From contig CM077163.1 in the NCBI GenBank assembly GCA_039583875.1, positions 233,236,646-233,300,645 of the forward strand: 64,000 bases of DNA, in the 5' to 3' direction. Shown in pieces: positions 12,469 through 22,164 of this stretch; the stretch's first letter is position 1, and every line of letters starts with the position of its first letter. The position numbers and the translations under genes are program-made. The notes beneath the pieces were generated by a model. The model had not been told where the DNA came from and searched no databases. It saw only the letters and a list, made by a program, of their open reading frames with translations. Source of the stretch: Platanthera guangdongensis. Taxonomy: Eukaryota; Streptophyta; Magnoliopsida; Asparagales; Orchidaceae.

Positions 12469-12739
12469 GAGTTCGTTTGGTACAGCGGCGGTGGTTGTGA
12501 ATTTGGTGGTTACAAATCGTCATCTATTTCGCACGTCATATTTGCTGTGACGAGTGTGTACAAATACAACATCGTCATAAAATATGTGTTTGACATGACA
12601 ATGGTTTGACCATCACCAAGAAAAAAAACTAATTTTAAACAAAAAATGGATGAAGTTCCTTAAGTTAAGACAAACATTCACGAAGGACGATTTGTAACCA
12701 CTGTATTCATAATCGTCATAATCGTGCCAAAGGGACCGC
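12469..12739. mobile_element. Tourist-like MITE copy
   Basis: Left end reads GTTCGTTTGGTAC and the right end CCAAAGGGACCGC, an imperfect terminal inverted repeat. Internal blocks (aacatcgtcat, gtgtttgacatgac, aaaaatggatgaagttcctta) match the MITE at 14456-14710 in the same order. Ends are approximate. Confidence 0.65.
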
Positions 12740-13235
12740 AGGTACAAAAAATATATGAACTCTACCAGAGAGAAACACCGAGCAAAATTGGGCCACCGTG
12801 TCCAAAATAAGCCCGAGTAGTGTTATAAATAGGACCGATTACATGTATTAGAGATTTAAGAAATGAGTTAATTAATAAGTTGTTAAGTTTCTTCTATGTT
12901 CCCCGTCCCTGTCGTCTCTCCCATCTCCGGCCATCTTCTCCAGCCATTAGTCTTGTCTCAGCCCCGACCACCTCCTCTTGACCATTCCCTTATATTTTTG
13001 ATATTGCAGATTTTTGTTCGTAACATATACATTATTCTCAAAGTTTTAGGATTGGTAGTAGAATAAACAAAGAAATCATAATTCAATAATTCGTCAATAT
13101 GCATTTGAATAAAATTGAGGCTTTGAAATTAGAATTATAGGTCATTTTGATTGAAATTATATCTCATATGTCAATTCTAAGCCAAAGTCCATCCAACAAA
13201 ATGCATTAACCCAATAACTTTGCTACAAATATTTG
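12740..13235. other. No gene recognised
   Basis: AT-rich intergenic sequence with a short CT-rich patch near 12890-12970. Nothing supported. Confidence 0.4.
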
Positions 13236-13480
13236 AGTAAAACAACAACACTCGAGCCTTTATCCTACTACAGTGGGGTCGGCTATATGGATCCTTTGTC
13301 GCCATTGTGCCCTATCTTTTGTCATAATCTCATTAATGTTTAAGTACATCATATCTTCCCTTACAGTTTCATTCCAAGTCTTTATTGGTCTATTCCTCCC
13401 TCGTTTAACATGCCTAATGACTGACACTCACAACACCTAACATGTGCCTCTAATGATCTCCTTTGTACGTAAATTTAATG
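13236..13480 (-). mobile_element. RTE-type LINE, 5'-truncated 3' end
   Basis: Starts with aacaacaacactcgagcctt and continues with gtggggtcggctatatgg. This is the well-known complement of the conserved 3' tail of plant RTE LINEs, which end in TTG repeats. The insertion is on the minus strand and strongly 5'-truncated. Related RT-coding LINE sequence occurs at 34960-35478. Confidence 0.75.
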
Positions 13481-13636
13481 AATTTTTATTTTTCGAAATT
13501 TTATACAATAAGGTGCTATAGTTACTCACATGACTAATAGGGTTTTGGTCTTTAATGCAAATACCAAATGCTATTCCTTATATTAAAGCCTCATACACTA
13601 CTTGATTAGTTAGGTTGCATTTACAAGGAAATATTT

Positions 13637-13860
13637 GGTTATTTAGCGGGTCCTCTTCTCAAAGTTTGTATAATTACAGCTTACACCTCCCTAACTTTCA
13701 AAATTACAATTATCCCTCCTCAATGTTTACATTCAATAACATCCATGCACACAAAAAAACTTTTTTAAGATTTACTCCGAGTACTTTTGTGCATGAATGT
13801 TATGAAATGTAAAGATTAAAAGGAGGTTTTTATAATTTTATAATTTTAAAATGAATTTTC
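13637..13860. mobile_element. Foldback MITE, decayed copy
   Basis: The left part (ggttatttagcgggtcctct, then aaagtttgtataattacag and ctaactttcaaaattacaat) matches the left arm of the foldback element at 15204-15470. The complementary right arm is partly lost after about 13810. Confidence 0.6.
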
Positions 13861-14452
13861 TTGAGCGAGAGTGTAAATCACTTGTGAGTAATCTTTAAGG
13901 AGAAATGAAGAATGCTTCGATACAAAAAAGGACTATTCGGGTTGACACTAACTCGAGTTTCTTGGCCTATTTATAGTTTATATTCAATATTTCGATATCA
14001 TTGTAAGCCACATAATTTTATTTTACTCTCCTTATATATATAAATGTCTGTCTAAGAGTGTAAGCGGTTCGATTTGAGTCGATTTGGAGCTAAATTGAAA
14101 CCAAACTAATTGGTTATATCTCGATTCGATTTTATGTTGTTTTATCAGTTCACTTTAGCAGTTTTTACTATTTATGAGTAATTAAATGTTTCAAGGTTTT
14201 TTTAAAATTTTGAATACAATGCATTAATCTATTATTTTTTATATTATTGAATAATAATTTAATTTTAATTTTAAAAATAATTTATTATGTTTTATATAAT
14301 TATTTGGTTATAATCATAGTGGAATTATGTATCAAGCATCAACAGTTAATACATGACACAAATAAACTCAATTACATGAGCACCACTTATTAAATACTTG
14401 CCACATTCAAACATTCTATGGATTCTGCTAATATTTTAATAAAGGGAACGAT
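13861..14452. other. No gene recognised
   Basis: AT-rich sequence with a polypyrimidine patch near 14010-14040. No coding support. Confidence 0.4.
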
Positions 14453-14455
14453 TTA

Positions 14456-14710
14456 GGGTCCGTTTGGGACGGTTGTTACGAACAGTCATCCGTTCCGCGC
14501 GACGTATTGATCCAGAAAGTTTAGACAAAAACAACATCGTCATGAAGTATATGTTCGACACGATGACTGATGTTTATGACTGCCCCAAGAAAAAAATTAT
14601 ATTTTAAACATAAAAATGGATGAAGTTCCTTAGGTGATCGAGGTCGGCATTCACGGTCGACAGTTTGTAACCACCGCGTTCGCGACGTCACAACTATGCC
14701 AAACGGGCCC
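14456..14710. mobile_element. Tourist-like (PIF/Harbinger-type) MITE with TTA target duplication
   Basis: Left terminus GGGTCCGTTTGG and right terminus CCAAACGGGCCC are inverted repeats with one mismatch. They are flanked by TTA at 14453-14455 and TTA at 14711-14713. The 3-bp TTA duplication is characteristic of PIF/Harbinger elements. The 255-bp body has no coding capacity. Related copies are at 12469-12739, 22562 and 27423. Confidence 0.85.
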
Positions 14711-14713
14711 TTA

Positions 14714-15200
14714 AAATTAAACACGCTGCCGTCATTCCGCCTCCGCATCTCGAGTGGAGGTCCTGGGGAGGCTATCTCGACAGAAAATTAAAACAACAAT
14801 AACCTGCATTTTGCACTCCCGACAGCGGCCACCATTATTAATTTGCGGCCCACCCCTCTTTCAATGTAGTAATTGTTCCGTACGGGTAGTGTTCCCTCCT
14901 CTGGGAGCAGGTGAGATCCAAGTCGTCCAGTCTTAAATCCAACGTTTGTGATTTACAATAATAAAAAAACCCCAAAAAAACACAAACAGAACCCGTTCTT
15001 TAAAACCCATCAGATGGTTCATGCGCTACCCACGCTCCTTCCTCTGGCAACGGGTAGCGCAGGAAAAAAATTTAGAGCAGTTCGCCGCACTCTAAAATCA
15101 CACGCTAACAAAACCTCACGTAAAAAAGAACTCAAAAAAATTATTGGCCTGGAGAAAAATGTGGCACAACCAGATCCATCAATCTCTCATATTATAAAAC
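14714..15200. other. No gene recognised
   Basis: Contains a few open frames up to 127 codons (14948-15331), but the protein is lysine-rich, has no recognisable domain and runs into the foldback element. I do not call a gene. Confidence 0.4.
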
Positions 15201-15203
15201 TAG

Positions 15204-15470
15204 GGTTATTTACACCTCCCCTTGAAGTTTGTGTAATTACAACTTGCAGTATCCCTCTAACTTTCAAAATTACAATTAACTCTTGCCAATGTTTATATTT
15301 CATAACATCCATCCACAAAAAGATCCACTGAAGATTTACTTCAAAGAGATATTTTTATGCATGAATGAATGTTATGAAATGTAAGCATTGAGGGGGTAAA
15401 TATAAATTTGAAAGTCATAGAGATACAAGTTGTAATTACCCAAATTTTGAGAAGGGTCTGGTAAATAACC
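15204..15470. mobile_element. Foldback MITE, near-complete
   Basis: Begins GGTTATTTACACC and ends with its complement GGTAAATAACC. The two arms of about 105 bp pair almost throughout: 'tgtaattacaacttg' with 'caagttgtaattac', 'aactttcaaa' with 'tttgaaagt', and 'catttcataacat' type blocks. A loop of about 50 bases lies near 15320-15365. A whole-element hairpin with no coding capacity. Partial relatives lie at 13637 and near 16670-16775. Confidence 0.8.
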
Positions 15471-16013
15471 AATTATAAAAATTATTGAATAAAATTAACT
15501 AAGGCCTTCATAAATATTCACTCGTGTGTGACTGTGTGAGTATCATTAGGCCACGTGCACAGACATGAAAAAATGTTGTAGATTCCTTGTGTGTATGTCA
15601 TTAAAAAATTTAATAGTAAACTAAACTCTTTTTGTATCTGAGTGTTATACATTTATGCATCTAATTTAAATAAACCTCAGTGCTAATATGACGAACTAGT
15701 TACCCGTTGCGCTAGTTGCTCTATCATATTCTCGTATGTTCATCATGTATTTTGTCAACATTTTTCATATAAGTCAAATATGAAAAGGGGTCTCGATATA
15801 GCGGGGGCATAATCTAAAAGGGGCCTCTAGTAGCTTCTATAAAGAATAAGATATTCCACCAGTTGTTGCCTGAATCAGAGCTAATACTAACAAAGGATGG
15901 AACCAAAAAAAAAGGGATATTCTTTTCCACTAGTTGTTGAGTAGCCAGATCTTGAACCATCAGACAGGTCATACCCAGAGCGAGAATACTCGATCGCGGA
16001 AGAGTCCATTGAC

Positions 16014-16017
<4 letters not shown>

Positions 16018-16048
<31 letters not shown>
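16018..16048 (+). repeat. Poly-G run, 31 bases
   Basis: Uninterrupted run of G in the given sequence. Such a run could form G-quadruplexes. Its true length is doubtful because homopolymers are hard to sequence. Confidence 0.9.
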
Positions 16049-16154
16049 CTTTAATAATAAGTCAAGTATTTAGAACCTTGTGCTACATTGTGCATACCAT
16101 TTTAGGCTGAAGACTCCGTTCTAAAGTGATATCAATATCCCTTATCAATTCAAT

Positions 16155-16185
<31 letters not shown>

Positions 16186-16187
16186 GG
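16155..16187 (+). repeat. (GT)7 followed by a 19-base G run
   Basis: Seven GT dinucleotides at 16155-16168 pass directly into 19 G at 16169-16187. This lies only about 110 bases from the 31-base G run, both on the same strand. Confidence 0.9.
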
Positions 16188-17190
16188 TCTTTTCATTGAT
16201 GTTTTGCGACCCATTGAAGTAGTCTTTCAGCCTCAACACTCGGGCCAAGTTGGACACATGATGTAGGGTTTCCATGACATTAAATGAGCAGTTGAGTATG
16301 AAAAACTCATGGAAGAATCACTACAAAACGCATTAAATAAAGGAATGAAAGCATATATACCTATAACATAATCAAATTTTGTGAAGAACAAGTTGTTATG
16401 AAAACCAAGATGCATAACATGTTGTTGATGACTCTACATTGAAATGCATGATTTTCTCATTTATAACCATAAATAGATGAAATGTGATCCAATATGTCAA
16501 ATTATTTTATAATATTTTAATTTTACTTTTTGTAACAATTCTACGTTCAAAATGATGTCTTGCACTTTACTTTTTTTAATGAATTTAAAATCCTTTTTTT
16601 AAAAATATTAAAATGAAAATATTATAAAATAATTCATCTATTTTTATCATTTTACATCCATATTTCTAACCAAAGAAATATTTTTATAAATTGGAAAAAT
16701 TTAAAGAGGGTGATAAATGTAATTTTGAAAAATATAGAGGTTGCAACCTGTAATTATGCAAACTCGTTTATCTCCGCCAAGGAACCACTAACTAGCTTGA
16801 AATTATTATCCATAGAGCTTTTATCAAAGAAGAAGCTTTTGATGGGAGAAGATGCTCCGGTGGGTCCCACACCCATGACATGATTAATCATATTCTATAA
16901 TTTTGACCCCAATTGTTTAGTTGATAAATAATATATATATATATATATAATATTTAATAGTTAAAATTATTGGGAATCCCAATAAGCAAGCACAGACTTT
17001 ACTAGATTTGACTCGTTGTTTCTTCCTTCTCCGTCCAATTACGGCGAAGTTTTTTTGTACGCGATAGGTGTCAAGCTGATTATGCGAGGAGATTTGGTCC
17101 GTCCTCCCAATTGTTATCCGACGGCCACTGAAATTCAGGATTAAAAAAACAAAAAAAATGATATTTGATGGAATTTTTTTTTGGTGATTT
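16188..17190. other. No gene recognised; (TA)n tract and a foldback arm relic
   Basis: Includes a TA dinucleotide tract near 16929-16950 and sequence near 16670-16775 resembling the right arm of the foldback MITE. Nothing coding is supported. Confidence 0.4.
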
Positions 17191-17191
17191 G

Positions 17192-17685
17192 TTATTAGCA
17201 CCGCAGTTTTATCTAGTCGCACCGCACTTTCTTCTAAATTTTTGCGTCTTTTGAAAATTCGTCTGATACATGCATTTTTAGGAAAAGTGTATCTACAACT
17301 TTCGAGTTGAACATTTTTCCTAAAAATGCATGTACAAGACGTATTTTCAAAAGACGGTAAAAATTAGGAGAAAATGCAGTGCGAATAACCAAAACCGCGG
17401 CGCTAATAACAATCACTTTTGAAAATACATCTTTGAACATTTTTCCTAAAAATGCATGTACAAGACGTGCTATGGAAATACGCACAAGTTTCAAGCCTTT
17501 TAGAAATGCGCATTGTTCATGCATTTTAAGAAAAAGTGTTCACCACGAAAGTTGTAGATCTCGAAGTGATCGACAACTCACATGTTGAACACATTTCCTA
17601 AAAATGCATGCATAAGACGTATTTTCAAAAGATGCAAAAAATTAGTAAAGTGCTATCCGACTAGCCAAAACTACGATGCTAATAA
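17192..17685. mobile_element. Composite foldback element
   Basis: The left arm starts TTATTAGCACCGCAGTTTT and pairs over about 90 bp with the right arm that ends AAACTACGATGCTAATAA. A second right-arm copy ends at about 17409 (CGGCGCTAATAAC), so the same left arm can pair with either. Blocks such as cctaaaaatgcatg occur repeatedly (17322, 17445, 17596). No coding capacity. The structure looks like a foldback element that duplicated one arm or captured a second copy. Confidence 0.75.
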
Positions 17686-17917
17686 GAATGATTTTTTTTT
17701 CAAGAATTGATGTTCTAGACAATTTCTTTTTAAAATTATTTTTTATAGGTAAATATAATGTTAAAATGATTGTTAAAAGATTATAATTAAAATGTTGTAA
17801 TATTATTTTATAAAAATAATATTTTTTAAAGGAAATTCATTTTTCTTAAGTAATTTCAATCCTATGAGGTTTGCTTGCTGGATGGTCGATTTGGTCGAAA
17901 TTTTATATGGTGTTGAT
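17686..17917. other. Short AT-rich spacer
   Basis: No features seen. Confidence 0.4.
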
Positions 17918-17922
17918 ATTAG

Positions 17923-19075
17923 TGTTGCGGACTAACTTGATGTCCCGGTCGGGCTGGATTTGTTCGGACCGCCTTAACTCACGAGGCGGTCGAGCGCGCA
18001 CACAGTCAATGAAAGCAGAAAGTTGACACAAGATGTGATGACGTGGGAAAACCACTTAAACGGGTAAAAAACACGTGACCGGGTCTGTGCTGGTCAAAGT
18101 CCACGAGATTTCGGTGTTTACAGTGTGTTGGAGAATCGGGGCGACAGGCCGCTCCCGTTACAGCTTGGGGAGAGAGAGAGACTACGACTCCCGGCGGGCA
18201 ACAGACTGCGCCGCGGGAGTAGCTTGGACGTTGGAATGCGTGGGATGGTCTCGGTGCTCTGGCTCTTCTTGTTGCATTCACTTGCTGGCTGCGGTCGTCT
18301 TCCTCCTTTGGCTCTTGCGGGGACTTGGACGTTTTCCTGCTGGCTACGCGGTGGTGGAGCGCTGGTGGCCGTGAGCGGCCGCTGGTGGTTCACGGCGACT
18401 CGAGGCCGACGCCGGGAGAGGAGACAGGAGAGCTCTCACTTGAGGAAGAAGAAAGCCCCGGGCATCAAAAGGTGAAGAATGAAGACCCCCTGGGGTTCTT
18501 TTATAGCCTATAGGGGAGGGTCATGGCGGGCCCCACCACTAAAGTGGTGGGTTAGTGGGTGGTTACCCTCTTGATCGGACGGCAAGGAGAGCCTCCCCTC
18601 GATCGGACGGCGGGGAGATCACCTACGGCGGTGGGCCGCCACGGTGGCGGCGGCGGGCGGCCGGGGGCCGGCCGGGGGAGGCGGCGGCCGGACGGGGGCC
18701 GGCGGCGGCCCGCCGGGGGCCGGCCATGGCTAGGCTGGCGGCCTGCCGCGGCTAGGCCGGCGGCCCGCCGGGGCCGGGCCGGCGGCGGCTAGGCGGTCGG
18801 CCGGGCGGCCGGCAGCGGGAGCGGCCGGCCTAGCGGCCGGCTGCGTCGGCCTGCCGAGGGCCGGCCGGCCGGCGGTCTGCCGTGGCTAGGCCGGCGGCTT
18901 GGCCGGCGGCCTGCCGGGGCCGGGCCGCCGGCTTCCAGGCGGCCGTCCGCGGCCTCCCTCCCGGCCGCCGGGAGGCCGGTCGCCCGCCGCCGCTTGCCGC
19001 CAACCCCCATGACCCATTTTTTGGGGGAGATCATGGGAGGGACTTTTCTCCTATAAATGAAGGTGGAACCCAACA
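17923..19075 (+). mobile_element. Solo LTR with 5-bp target duplication ATTAG
   Basis: Begins TGTTGCGG and ends CCCAACA (TGTTG/CAACA inverted ends). It is flanked by identical ATTAG at 17918-17922 and 19076-19080. No internal retroelement domains, primer site or second LTR follow, so it is a solo LTR of 1153 bp left by recombination. It is related over its first several hundred bases to the fragment at 1-434. The stretch 18560-19010 is extremely GC-rich (repeated ccggccgg and cggcgg words). Long open frames there are compositional artefacts. A TATA-like tcctataaatg is at 19049. Confidence 0.9.
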
Positions 19076-19080
19076 ATTAG

Positions 19081-21050
19081 TATTGCAGTTTAGGCTATTT
19101 ATTTTAGCTGACAATCATAAGCATTGTTTTAAGAGTATCTATTTTTAAGAAATCTTCTACTAGCGAGCGTTGTTTTAAGAGTTTGGATATCAGCGGGTCT
19201 TATTTTAAGTGTTTTGTCACCTTCGTCTCTGTCCGGACCAATCTTCACAAGAGTTGAAGATATTGAATGATCACTAATCTCATGTTCTTTGTTTCCTTCA
19301 ATATTCATCAGGAGTTTTCTTCCACAACCAAGTTTCCCGAATGTCCGTCTAAAAGCAAAAAAAGAGAGTAACTGGCCAGATTTCTAGATATAAGTTCCCA
19401 AATTTTGCCTCTCTTTCGCGGTTATCTCACCACACACTCTTTAAGTGGTAATCCAACTACAAACTCCGCCTCCTGCCCTAGCTTCTCCTTTATGGGCGGA
19501 TTCACTCTTCTTTTGCATTATGCGGCAAATTAACCAGGAGGAAGACACGCGCGACCGCCAGAGGTTCTCTCCAATGTTGGTTCGCCTCCGGAAACCAGAG
19601 GAGAGATCGGTAAGGGGTAGTGAAATGCACACTTTCGAGTGCGGGTCTTGTGCATCGCTAATAGGTACTTAAAAAGGCCTAAAAAATTCAAATTTTGAGA
19701 GTGGATAGCGAAATGTGCAGTGGAGATATCAATGCCCATTTATATTTACCAGCAATCAAAAATGGATCATGTGCGAGGGTCCCGGAGGGTCCCGAAGGAT
19801 CGTGGATCCCACAAGAAAAAAAAATCACGAATGTCTGGGCTAGCCAGAATGCATGCAAGCTTTTTGACCTTGAAGTATTTCTTTTCTCTCGTTGGAAAGA
19901 GAGAAAGTTAGGTCCTCCCTCATATCTTTCGTTCTCACATGCCTGGGAGCTGGTTGGTTGCGATCATTTGCTATTTGTTGGTAACTTCGTATGTTGGACG
20001 TACGGTTTTTTTTCTCGTGCGCGATATTAATTTCACAGTAGGATTCCCACTGCACAATTTTATTAGCATGCGGTTAGACGAAAAGTTGGGCTGAGATTTA
20101 CAGTAATAAATTACAGTCACAATGAGTCATTTTTATGTGATTATTAGGCTAAAATCTGAGCAAGATTGTACCGTGCATGAGAAATATAGCGCATCCGACA
20201 TACAAAACTATTGCACGCAAAGAAAAATTTATTAGTATGCTTGACGCAAGATCGGGACTGATTCCATATTCAGATATAAATTTATCTATAGAGAATGTTA
20301 CATGCCTAATCCCCATAGTGGAAGCAATGCTATTTGACAATTCTCATGCCATATATATAATATATTCTTGTTGAAATGGAGAACAGCCTCGCATACAAGA
20401 GCCAAGTTTTCGACCTGCCAGGGCAAGATCTCGGCTCACAAAGTTCAAATTGCAATATGACATGATGTTTAATGTTCGCGAGTGACAATACGAAAGCTGA
20501 AGTTGAAGAAGAGAACAAAACACTATTTTATAGTTTGACGAGGTAATCGTGTTACATTGCATTGCAGAAGTCCCACCGCATACCCACAAATGTAAAAATT
20601 TTCCTCCCGAATCAAGTGTTGCGCGTGTTCAAGAGAAGGCATGAGAGGTTACCAAATCTTCAAATTAGTGACTTTTACGGGGGAGTGAGCAGCCTTTCAC
20701 CCGATACAATGAGATAATATTTAGAGACAAGGGTAGTGGAGGGGTAACTAGCTGTTAGTTGGTGGACCCTAATACCCTACACATGATTAAAAAAAATTAA
20801 GAGTGCTACCGCCAGACATAAGAAAATTATACAAATCCAAGAACTATTATTCACCAAAACATCCCATCCGTGTTTGACAAATTCACGTGACAAATCAGCC
20901 AAATTTCAATCGATATAATAATAGCTTTAGTTATATAAAAAATAACAGAAAACTCTTAACAATGGCATGCTCGACTGGGTTGGTTAGATTTGTAAGTTCA
21001 GAGAAGAGGACTTGATAATTTTATATTGAGAGGAGACTCCATTAATTACA
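19081..21050. other. Intergenic, no gene recognised
   Basis: Mixed sequence between the solo LTR and the 3' flank of the Rab gene. Several open frames of 60-111 codons on both strands show no recognisable domains and overlap one another. I see nothing I can support. Confidence 0.45.
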
Positions 21051-21051
21051 C

Positions 21052-21111
21052 AAAATCATTGGAAAATCCAAATATAATTAGAAAATCATTGGAAAATCCA
21101 AATATAATTAG
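21052..21111. repeat. 30-bp perfect tandem duplication
   Basis: The unit aaaatcattg...atataattag occurs twice without gap at 21052-21081 and 21082-21111. Confidence 0.95.
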
Positions 21112-21662
21112 AGCAAATATATTAGCACCTCATAAGACTAATGGATAATAACACACTGTAAAAAAACACCAATAATACTTAAATTTTATGAATATTACCA
21201 CCCCATTTATGAATATTAGCACCCATAAAACACCAAATAACACATTTTATGAATATTAGCACCACATGAAAATAACAGATAACACATAATAATTAATACC
21301 CTAGTCGTATACTCATGCACCTCAACACTGACACGCAACCCCCTGCACCGATGCTCCTCCCTCACCCCTCATCCCCCATCGTTCCGCCGTCACCGACATC
21401 GCACACCTCCATCTCCACCTCAGGCGACTCTTCCGACAGAGGTTGCGTCCATTTTCGAATGACTGTGTGGAAGCATCAACGATTCTCGCGCGACACAAGT
21501 TTGCTTCCCCTCCTGCATCCATTTCTACCCGAGGCTTCGTCCATTTTACTTCTGATCAAAGTATTGCTATATTTTGTCGTAGCAAAACTTTTTTTAGTGG
21601 TGAGTGCTAATATAATCTAGGCAAAGGCTAATATCGAATTTTGAGGTGCTAATATCATTGCT
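21112..21662. mobile_element. Non-autonomous TIR element with a GC-rich insert
   Basis: The left end (AGCAAATATATTAGCACCTCA) and the complement of the right end (AGCAATGATATTAGCACCTCA) form an inverted repeat of about 21 bp with three differences. Several 'attagcacc' sub-motifs occur inside. The centre (about 21310-21560) is GC-rich and unlike the flanks. On the minus strand it carries a short open stretch beginning near 21535 (MDEASG-like), which may be a captured gene fragment. Superfamily not determined. A second, truncated copy follows the gap at about 26275-26525. Confidence 0.5.
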
Positions 21663-22067
21663 CTATAATCATCACATTATTACATAGACAGAACAGAGAA
21701 AATACTTTAAAAAAACAATACTCAAACAATTATGCACATAATAATATAATATACACAACATAATTCTACGTATTAATCTTTATTGATAATGCATGTAGCT
21801 CTATGCGTGTTCTCCACACGTAATCCAACCAATCATGCTAAATAATATAACAAAGGTTACATAAGAAGAAAAAAAGTTTTTTTTTTAATTTTTATAATAA
21901 GGAACCATAATAGAAATAATAGTCGAAAGAAAGAATGAAATTTTATAGCATATCAGAAGGAACCATAAGAGGAGGCAGGCAGACAATCAGGCAGCAGGCT
22001 GGTGATAAAATGAGTTTCAATGTGGACCTGAGCGGGCGTTAAGTTTATACAGATCCCATGCGCAGTT

Positions 22068-22164
22068 TTAGGAAGAGCAGCAGGAAGTCTTTTGGTTCAC
22101 AGGCTGACCCCGGATCTGAACTGTCGGAGGCCTCGCGCTATTCATGGCCGGCTGACTCGCCATC
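22068..22164 (-). CDS. RABD2: RABD2 exon 8, intact copy with prenylation motif
   Basis: 97 nt after a TTTCAG acceptor. Completes Arg172 and encodes [24 protein letters not shown] and the C-terminal TSCCSS, then TAA at 22068-22070. Its sequence fits the family tail exactly, unlike the copy at 26928-27028. Confidence 0.93.

Noticed and set aside
14948..15331. 127-codon open frame
   Set aside because: Lysine-rich, no domain, and overlaps the foldback MITE arm.
18125..19076. Long open frames on both strands in the GC-rich solo LTR
   Set aside because: They overlap in several frames and consist of Gly/Arg/Ala/Pro-rich sequence, as expected from GC-rich repeats with few stop codons.
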